Assembly (NCBI GenBank): GCA_947167435.1
Contig: CAMVIC010000050.1
Span: 1 to 9,688 of the forward strand
Reading direction: 5' to 3'
Length of the DNA: 9,688 nucleotides
DNA from: an uncultured Clostridia bacterium
GTDB taxonomy: Bacteria; Bacillota_A; Clostridia; Oscillospirales; Oscillospiraceae
Position 1 is the stretch's first letter, and each line of letters begins with the position of its first letter. Shown here piece by piece: positions 1-4,654 of the stretch. The notes below the pieces were generated by a model. That model was not told the origin of the DNA and did not search any database. It saw only the letters and a list, made by a program, of their open reading frames with translations. The position numbers were made by a program, and so were the translations under genes.

Positions 1-391
1 CGTCGACCTGTTCCTCCCGGCAGCGCAGAATCCCCAGATAGACGCGCAGCTTCTCCAGCCCTTCGGCTGTGACCAGCGCCTCATCAGGCCGGGCGGCCAA
101 CAAGGCAGCCTCTCTCCCCCGGTTCCCAGCAAGGCTGCGCAGCCGCAGCAGGGAGCAGAGGCTCAGGTTCAGGCACAGCAGCACCAAAAGCGTGATAAAG
201 TACCAGCTCTGAAAAACCCTGTGCAGCCCCAGCATCAGGATCAGCCCGTGGGCTTCCTGATAGGTCTGGGCGTACCAGGCTACCTCCCGCCCCTGGGGAA
301 TTACCGAACCCGCCACGGAGCACAGAGCGATCAGCACCAGCAGCAGGATGCCGAAGCGCATGGAGCGCAAAAAAGAAAACACTTTTTTCAT
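1..391 (-). CDS. resB: Cytochrome c biogenesis protein ResB (Ccs1), N-terminal part, cut by left edge
   Basis: ResB with CcsA forms the system II machinery that carries heme across the membrane and attaches it to apocytochrome c. The reading frame starts at an ATG (389-391) and stays open to the window edge, giving 130 codons of a protein that usually has several hundred. The N-terminus MKKVFSFLRSMRFGILLLVL followed by IALCSVAGSVIPQG is the typical ResB opening: a short basic segment, a first membrane helix at residues 12-31 and an IPQ turn. A second helix lies at about 62-82 (SWYFITLLVLLCLNLSLCSL), followed by an Arg-rich cytoplasmic-type turn. A weak ribosome site (AGGA) sits 5 bases before the ATG. 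It lies 70 bases downstream of nrfA on the same strand, and its product would mature that multiheme protein. ccsA probably follows beyond the edge. The family call is firm; length and completeness cannot be judged. Confidence 0.9.
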   Translation of the reverse strand, partial: MKKVFSFLRSMRFGILLLVLIALCSVAGSVIPQGREVAWYAQTYQEAHGLILMLGLHRVFQSWYFITLLVLLCLNLSLCSLLRLRSLAGNRGREAALLAARPDEALVTAEGLEKLRVYLGILRCREEQVD

Positions 392-423
392 GCTATCCTA
401 TTCCAAATCATTCTAATAAGCAG

Positions 424-449
424 AATGCCCGCCCTTTCGGGCGGGCATT
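424..449 (-). terminator. GC-rich hairpin between nrfA and resB
   Basis: A perfect 11-bp stem (424-434 with 439-449) closes a 4-base loop that reads GAAA on the minus strand, a GNRA-type tetraloop. It begins 12 bases after the nrfA stop. The downstream side reads CTGCTTATTAG, so a proper U-tract is missing. It may therefore be a leaky terminator that lowers resB relative to nrfA, or a stem that protects the 3' end of the nrfA message, rather than a full stop. The stem is seen directly; its action is inferred. Confidence 0.5.
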
Positions 450-461
450 ATCCCGTTCGTC

Positions 462-1748
462 TCAGTCTTTGAACATACCCATGGCCTGGGCAGTCAGTTC
501 CGCCGCCTTGTCCAGGGTCTGTGCCGCCAGGGCGGGATTGTGGGCGCCTTCGCTGTTCTCCACGAAGACGAAGTCCCAGTAGAACTGCGCATCCCGCGCA
601 ACCGCGCGGATGGCGTCCAGCTCTTCCTCGCTGTATTCGCCGCTCTCCACGGCCGCGGCCAGTTTCTCGGTCAGGTCCACCAGCTGCCAGGCCACCTCAT
701 TGGTCCGGGCAACGGTCTGCTCCTGCACCGCGCGGACCTCAGACACCAGGTCCGCATGGCAGGCGGCACAGGTGTTTGCGATCAGGTCCGGGTTATCCAG
801 GGGACTGGTCAGGTTGTGGTTGGTGTACACGGTGCCGTCCGCCGCGGTGGCCTTGCCCATGTGGCAGTCGGCGCAGGTGAACACGTTCTTGTGGATGCTG
901 CCCACACCCAAATAGGTCTCCATCTCCGGATGCTGCACCTTGATCTGCCGCACGCCGGTGTTGGGATTGGTGTAGTCGGCAAAGGGCTGTCCGTCCACCA
1001 TCAGGTTGTTGAAGTAATTCAGAATGGCGTCGGGGCTCATGCTCTCCAGGCTGTTGTGGGGCAGGGTGGTCGCCTTGGTGGCCGGGTCGAAGTAATACTC
1101 CACATGGCACTGACCGCAGGCCAGGTTCGCCGCGTCGATCTTGTCGAAATCCTCACCCACCGCGTCGATCAGGTAGGTGTGGGTCACCACCACCTGCTCG
1201 CCCGCCTGGTTGGCATGGCAGTTGTAGCAGCTGATGCCCTCGTTCACGTGCTGCATGGCGTCTTCAAAGCTCATGGCATAGGCCGCATCCCCCATCTCGT
1301 TGACCATGGCGGTAAAGTCTGGGGTTTTGCAGGTGATGCACTGGGCCAGGGCGTGGGGACGGCCGGTGGAGGTCACGTCCGCCACATCGTAGAAGTGGCC
1401 GCGGGCGCTGGCATAGCAGTAGCTGAAACCGTAGGGTTCATACAGGGTGGGCAGATAGGGATACTCCACCAGATAGTCGGTGGCTTCCCGGTTCTCCTGG
1501 TTGCGCATGTAGCTTTCGTATACTTCCGGGTACTTCTCGGCCCAGTCCTGGGCGCTCATCACGGTGATGCCGGAGACCCCCGTCTCCACCTGACCGGCCA
1601 CATTCTGGACCTTGACGCCGACGGCAGCCTCCGCCTGAGGCGCCATGCCGCCGACAAAACATGCCACGAGCATAACAATGAGGAATACGCCGCAGACCGC
1701 CCCGGACAGGGAGACGAGCCGACCGTTTCTCTTCTTGCTTCTGTTCAT
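462..1748 (-). CDS. nrfA: Pentaheme cytochrome c552, ammonia-forming nitrite reductase NrfA
   Basis: NrfA reduces nitrite to ammonium with six electrons on the outer face of the membrane in anaerobic respiration. Numbered from the upstream ATG at 1760, the protein has heme 1 CITCK (141-145, the lysine-ligated active-site heme), then CYNCH (178-182), CGQCH (215-219), CADCH (296-300) and CAACH (331-335). Active-site residues of the family are visible: Arg120 in ARGH, Glu221-Tyr222 after heme 3, and Lys274, Gln276 and His277 in KVQHPE, so both the calcium site and the catalytic Arg/Tyr/His set look intact. The N-terminus is basic, then hydrophobic (about 17-39), with a possible lipobox LVAC (Cys34) or an AEA cleavage site. 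I prefer the second ATG (residue 5, 1746-1748) because GGAGG lies 5 bases before it; the alternative start at 1760 has a poorer site. No nrfH is beside it. resB follows on the same strand. Confidence 0.95.
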   Translation of the reverse strand: MNRSKKRNGRLVSLSGAVCGVFLIVMLVACFVGGMAPQAEAAVGVKVQNVAGQVETGVSGITVMSAQDWAEKYPEVYESYMRNQENREATDYLVEYPYLPTLYEPYGFSYCYASARGHFYDVADVTSTGRPHALAQCITCKTPDFTAMVNEMGDAAYAMSFEDAMQHVNEGISCYNCHANQAGEQVVVTHTYLIDAVGEDFDKIDAANLACGQCHVEYYFDPATKATTLPHNSLESMSPDAILNYFNNLMVDGQPFADYTNPNTGVRQIKVQHPEMETYLGVGSIHKNVFTCADCHMGKATAADGTVYTNHNLTSPLDNPDLIANTCAACHADLVSEVRAVQEQTVARTNEVAWQLVDLTEKLAAAVESGEYSEEELDAIRAVARDAQFYWDFVFVENSEGAHNPALAAQTLDKAAELTAQAMGMFKD

Positions 1749-1756
1749 GATCTCCT
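1749..1756 (-). promoter_or_regulatory. Ribosome binding site of nrfA
   Basis: On the minus strand the bases just before the preferred nrfA ATG read GGAGGAGATC. The GGAGG core is 5 bases from the ATG at 1748. The site overlaps the upstream in-frame ATG at 1758-1760, which argues that the upstream ATG is not the main start. Confidence 0.7.
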
Positions 1757-1765
1757 CCATATCCT

Positions 1766-1783
1766 CTCTCCCAGGAGGGAGAG
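1766..1783 (-). promoter_or_regulatory. Hairpin in the nrfA 5' leader
   Basis: In the nrfA message CTCTCCC (1777-1783) pairs perfectly with GGGAGAG (1766-1772) around a TCCT loop, some 17 bases before the preferred start. The loop and 5' arm also contain CCTCC, which could instead pair with the GGAGG ribosome site just downstream. Two exclusive folds are therefore possible on paper. Whether either controls translation is unknown. Confidence 0.4.
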
Positions 1784-1793
1784 GAATTCATAG

Positions 1794-1801
1794 TTGTACA
1801 A
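1794..1801. promoter_or_regulatory. Candidate operator 1, palindrome TTGTACAA
   Basis: This 8-base perfect palindrome sits over the predicted nrfA transcription start, just downstream of its -10 box. An identical copy lies at 1868-1875. Read on the minus strand it extends to TTTGTACAA, matching the second copy read on the plus strand. Its place would suit a repressor of nrfA. The regulator is not identifiable from the window. Confidence 0.45.
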
Positions 1802-1805
1802 AGTA

Positions 1806-1834
1806 ATTATATCGTACTCCGTTCTCCCGCGCAA
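1806..1834 (-). promoter_or_regulatory. Promoter of nrfA (sigma-70 type)
   Basis: On the minus strand TTGCGC (1829-1834) and a perfect TATAAT (1806-1811) are separated by 17 bases. An A-rich stretch (1840-1852) lies just upstream of the -35 box and could act as an UP element. The predicted start near 1799 gives a leader of about 50 bases. A TTGTACAA palindrome covers the predicted start site. Confidence 0.75.
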
Positions 1835-1867
1835 GAAGATTTTCTTTTTTTCGGAATTCCCGGTGTT

Positions 1868-1875
1868 TTGTACAA
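1868..1875. promoter_or_regulatory. Candidate operator 2, palindrome TTGTACAA
   Basis: This is the second identical copy, 74 bp centre to centre from the first, close to seven helical turns. It lies about 70 bases upstream of the predicted nrfA start and about 10 bases upstream of the -35 box of the divergent BMP-like gene. It could therefore bind a regulator of both genes or act as the distal site of a DNA loop. The match and spacing are seen; the function is inferred. Confidence 0.45.
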
Positions 1876-1884
1876 TTTTTCGGC

Positions 1885-1912
1885 TTGTAATTCTGCGTTT
1901 TGCCTATATAAT
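1885..1912 (+). promoter_or_regulatory. Promoter of the BMP-like/metallophosphoesterase operon
   Basis: TTGTAA (1885-1890) and a perfect TATAAT (1907-1912) are separated by 16 bases. Transcription should begin near 1919, leaving a leader of about 78 bases before the ATG at 1997. It diverges from the nrfA promoter, whose -35 box lies about 50 bases away. Confidence 0.75.
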
Positions 1913-1924
1913 GAAAATCGCACA

Positions 1925-1970
1925 GCGGCCCGGCAAAACGCCCTCCGGCGTTCCGCGATAACGGGGCCGC
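1925..1970 (+). promoter_or_regulatory. Structured 5' leader of the BMP-like gene
   Basis: Two nested stems are visible: an outer GCGGCCC (1925-1931) with GGGCCGC (1964-1970), and an inner AACGCC (1937-1942) with GGCGTT (1947-1952) around a CTCC loop. The fold would begin about 6 bases from the predicted transcript start. No U-tract follows, so it is not a terminator. It may stabilise the message 5' end. No known riboswitch was recognised. Confidence 0.4.
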
Positions 1971-1996
1971 GATAATCCAAGGAAAAGGAAGCCTCT

Positions 1997-3943
1997 ATGA
2001 AACCTGAAGCAAGCGAACAATACAACAAGGCCCTGAAAGCGGGGCAGAAATATTACAAGAACGCGGTGGCCCACGGCGGCTACCCCTACCCGCTGGTGCT
2101 GGACGAGATTCTGGACGAGAGCAGCGTGGCGGGCTATATGGACCTGGGGCTGGTGAACATCCCCACGGAGCGCATCGTGGGCACCAGGTCCGCCGGTCGC
2201 ACCGCCGCCCTGGCCGGGAACTTCATGCCCCTGCTGGAGGCCCGCAGCGAATTTGCCGGCAAGTGGATCTCCCTGTGTGACGCCCATCTGAGCGAAGAGG
2301 GCATCCGGGACCCCATCCAGTGCTACGAGTACCTGGGCCGCTTTTACGTGCAGGAGGGCAACAAGCGCCTGAGCGTTCTCCTCAGCTACCAGTCCCCCAC
2401 CATCTCCGGCCGGGTCACCCGCATCGTCCCCCGCTATTCCGACGACCATGACGTCCAGATTTATTACGAATTCATGCGTTTTTATTCCCTCTCCGGCCTG
2501 TACGGGGTGGACTTTCGGCACCGGGGCTGTTATGATAAGTTACAGGCGGCCCTGGGCTTTGACCCGGACCACGTCTGGACCGATATGGAGCGGCGCAGTT
2601 TTTCCGCCGGTTTCTCCCATTTCCGTGCCGCCTTTGAGAAGCTGAATCCGGACCCGGGCCCCATCACCCCGGCGGAGGCGCTGCTGGTCTGGCTGCAGGT
2701 CTTCCCCTTCTCCAAGATCAAGGAGCAGACCCAGCCGGAGCTTACCAAGAGCCTGGCCGGGATCTGGCCGGACGTGCAGGCCCAGGCGGACAGCGAGCCC
2801 ATCGCCCTGAGCACCGCCCCCGAGGACAAGGAGAAGAGCGTGCTGTCCAAGCTGCGGGAGTTTGCCCTCGGCGAGCATATCGACATCGCCTTTATCTACT
2901 CCTATTCCCCGGAGACCAGCCCCTGGATCCGCGCCCACGACGAGGGGCGGCAGTATCTGGAAGCGCGCATGGGCGACCGGGTGAGCGTGTCGGTGGTGCA
3001 CGCCTACAATCACGACTATCTCAGCGCTATTCTCGACGCCATCGAGGCCGGCGCGAAGCTGATATTTGCCGCAACGCCCTCCATGATCGACGACTGCCGC
3101 AAGGCCGCCGCCCTGTACCCGGAGGTGCACATCCTTAACTGCGCCCTGTCCCAGCCCTATCCCGGCGTGCGGGTCTACTACAACCGCATCTATGAATGCA
3201 AATTCATTGCCGGCGCCATTGCCGGCATCATGACCGAGGGGGACACGGTGGGCTACGTGGCAAACTATCCCATCTTCGGCGTGCCCACGGGCATCAACGC
3301 CTTCGCCCTGGGTCTGCGCATGACCAGGCCCGGCGCCCGGGTTAAGCTTCTCTGGTCCTGCACTCCAGGGGACCCGGTGGCGCGGCTGAGTGAGAGCGGC
3401 GTCACGGTAATCTCCAACCGGGACATCGCCGTACCCAACTGCAGGCGTCCGGCCCTGGGCGTTGGGACCTATATTCTGCGGGACGGGCAGCAGATTCTTC
3501 CGCTGGTCACCCCCGTGTATCACTGGGGAAAGCTCTACGAGAAGATCGTCGAAAGCATTTTCAGCGGCGCCTTCGACGATATTGCCAGCAGCAAGGCCGT
3601 CAACTACTGGTGGGGCATGGACAGCGGCGTGCTGGACGTGCAGCTGAGCGAAGCGCTCCCGGAGGGGCCGAAAAACCTTGGCCGGATTCTGCGGGACGGC
3701 ATCGCCGACGGCAGCATTCGCCCCTTCCAGGCCCGGATCGTCGACCAGGCCGGGCAGCTTCGAAACGACGGCAGCCGCAGCTTCTCCCCGGAGGAGCTGA
3801 TGAATATGGACTGGTTCTGCGACAATGTGGACGGGCAGATTCCCGGATTTGAGGAATTGCTGCCCATGTCCCGGGATCTGGTGCGGGTCCTGGGCCTGTA
3901 TCGGCGGACGCTTCCGCCGGAGAAGGAGGAAAAGCAATTGTGA
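1997..3943 (+). CDS. Cytosolic BMP/PnrA-like ligand-binding protein with ParB-like N-terminal motif
   Basis: The 648-residue protein has no signal peptide, lipobox or membrane segment, unlike the BMP-family lipoproteins that feed nucleoside ABC transporters. Residues 1-250 hold a region with YLGRFYVQEGNKRLSVLLSY (112-131), a motif like the EGNKR/EGHKR of ParB-like domains. Residues about 295-560 resemble the periplasmic-binding fold of BMP/PnrA proteins: IAFIYSYSP (298-306), LIFAATPSM (355-363), YYNRIYECKFIAGAIAGIM (394-412), VGYVANYPIFGVPTGINAFA (418-437) and VYHWGKLYEKIVESIFSG (507-524). The C-terminal tail (590-648) is helical. The ATG at 1997 is preceded by a purine-rich GGAAG. The stop overlaps the metallophosphoesterase start by 4 bases, so the two are probably translated together. 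Likely role: an intracellular sensor or handler of a nucleoside-like ligand. The fold call is good; ligand and ParB-like chemistry are not proven. Confidence 0.82.
   Translation: MKPEASEQYNKALKAGQKYYKNAVAHGGYPYPLVLDEILDESSVAGYMDLGLVNIPTERIVGTRSAGRTAALAGNFMPLLEARSEFAGKWISLCDAHLSEEGIRDPIQCYEYLGRFYVQEGNKRLSVLLSYQSPTISGRVTRIVPRYSDDHDVQIYYEFMRFYSLSGLYGVDFRHRGCYDKLQAALGFDPDHVWTDMERRSFSAGFSHFRAAFEKLNPDPGPITPAEALLVWLQVFPFSKIKEQTQPELTKSLAGIWPDVQAQADSEPIALSTAPEDKEKSVLSKLREFALGEHIDIAFIYSYSPETSPWIRAHDEGRQYLEARMGDRVSVSVVHAYNHDYLSAILDAIEAGAKLIFAATPSMIDDCRKAAALYPEVHILNCALSQPYPGVRVYYNRIYECKFIAGAIAGIMTEGDTVGYVANYPIFGVPTGINAFALGLRMTRPGARVKLLWSCTPGDPVARLSESGVTVISNRDIAVPNCRRPALGVGTYILRDGQQILPLVTPVYHWGKLYEKIVESIFSGAFDDIASSKAVNYWWGMDSGVLDVQLSEALPEGPKNLGRILRDGIADGSIRPFQARIVDQAGQLRNDGSRSFSPEELMNMDWFCDNVDGQIPGFEELLPMSRDLVRVLGLYRRTLPPEKEEKQL
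3923..3930 (+). promoter_or_regulatory. Ribosome binding site for the GTG-started metallophosphoesterase
   Basis: AAGGAGGA lies inside the last codons of the BMP-like gene, about 10 bases before the GTG at 3940. It supports the unusual GTG start and the GTGA overlap. Confidence 0.7.
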
Positions 3944-4569
3944 AGCTCCTGCTGGTCGCCGATGAGGAAGACAAGTATCTCTGGGACTATTACCGTCCCG
4001 GCCGTCTTGCGGGCTATGATCTGATTCTGTCCGCCGGCGACCTGAAGGCGGAGTATCTGAGCTTTCTGGTCACCATGGCCAACCGTCCTCTGCTCTATGT
4101 CCATGGCAACCACGACGGCCGCTATGAGCAAAAGCCCCCCGAGGGCTGCGACTGCATCGACGGAAAGCTGGTCACGGTAAACGGCCTGCGCATTCTGGGC
4201 CTGGGCGGCAGCGCCATGTACAGCCGCGGGCCCCATCAGTATACCGAGGCTCAGATGGCCCGGCGCATCCGCCGTCTGCAGTTTCGCATCTGGCGGGCAG
4301 GCGGCGTGGATATCGTGCTCACCCACGCGCCGGTGCGGGGCTACGGGGACCAGGAGGACCTGACCCACCGGGGCTTTGAGGCCTTTCTCCCCCTGCTGAA
4401 CCGCTGGAAACCCACGCTGCTGGTGCACGGGCACGTGCACCGCCGCTACGACGCGCTGGGCAGCCGGGTGCACATGCTGGACGGCACAACCCTTCTCAAC
4501 GTCTGCGGGCGGGTGGAGCTGGAGATGGAGCCGGGCGGCAGGCTGATTCTCCCCGAAAATCTTCACTGA
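3940..4569 (+). CDS. Calcineurin-like metallophosphoesterase
   Basis: The 209-residue protein has the ordered motifs of the metallophosphoesterase superfamily: ADEE (7-10) in place of the usual DxH, SAGDLKAEYLSFLV (31-44) with metal-bridging Asp34, GNHDG (56-60), THAP (128-131) and GHVH (164-167). These would bind two metal ions and cleave phosphoester bonds. It is short, with no signal peptide or extra domain, so it is a cytosolic single-domain enzyme. The first metal-site histidine is missing: D8-E9-E10 stands where DxH is expected. From memory, close clostridial relatives also carry SDEE here, so this looks like a subfamily trait. The GTG start is supported by AAGGAGG 10 bases upstream and overlaps the BMP-like gene by 4 bases. 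The substrate is unknown; a phosphodiester linked to a nucleoside pathway is a guess from the partner gene. Confidence 0.88.
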   Translation: MKLLLVADEEDKYLWDYYRPGRLAGYDLILSAGDLKAEYLSFLVTMANRPLLYVHGNHDGRYEQKPPEGCDCIDGKLVTVNGLRILGLGGSAMYSRGPHQYTEAQMARRIRRLQFRIWRAGGVDIVLTHAPVRGYGDQEDLTHRGFEAFLPLLNRWKPTLLVHGHVHRRYDALGSRVHMLDGTTLLNVCGRVELEMEPGGRLILPENLH

Positions 4570-4595
4570 CGACGCTGCAGGATTCTTAATCATGC

Positions 4596-4640
4596 AAAAA
4601 TACCCGAAACCGTTCATCATCGGCGGTTTCGGGTATTTTT
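4596..4640. terminator. Bidirectional rho-independent terminator
   Basis: A perfect 17-bp inverted repeat (4596-4612 with 4624-4640) surrounds an 11-base loop. Rightward transcripts end in T6 (4636-4641); leftward transcripts end in T5 (complement of 4596-4600). It lies 26 bases after the metallophosphoesterase stop and 14 bases after the stop of the convergent acidic gene, so it would serve both. Confidence 0.92.
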
Positions 4641-4654
4641 TAATGGATTGCCTG

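Noticed and set aside
540..1793. Long plus-strand frame opposite nrfA
   Set aside because: The minus strand encodes a full pentaheme NrfA with all motifs; the plus frame has a His/Val/Gly-rich shadow composition and no promoter or ribosome site.
1853..1860. GGAATTCC palindrome between the divergent promoters
   Set aside because: It occurs once as an 8-mer, is not repeated near the promoters in the same form, and has no position that suggests an operator.
2540..3937. Long minus-strand frame opposite the BMP-like gene
   Set aside because: The plus strand has promoter, ribosome site and recognisable BMP motifs; the minus frame shows only shadow composition.
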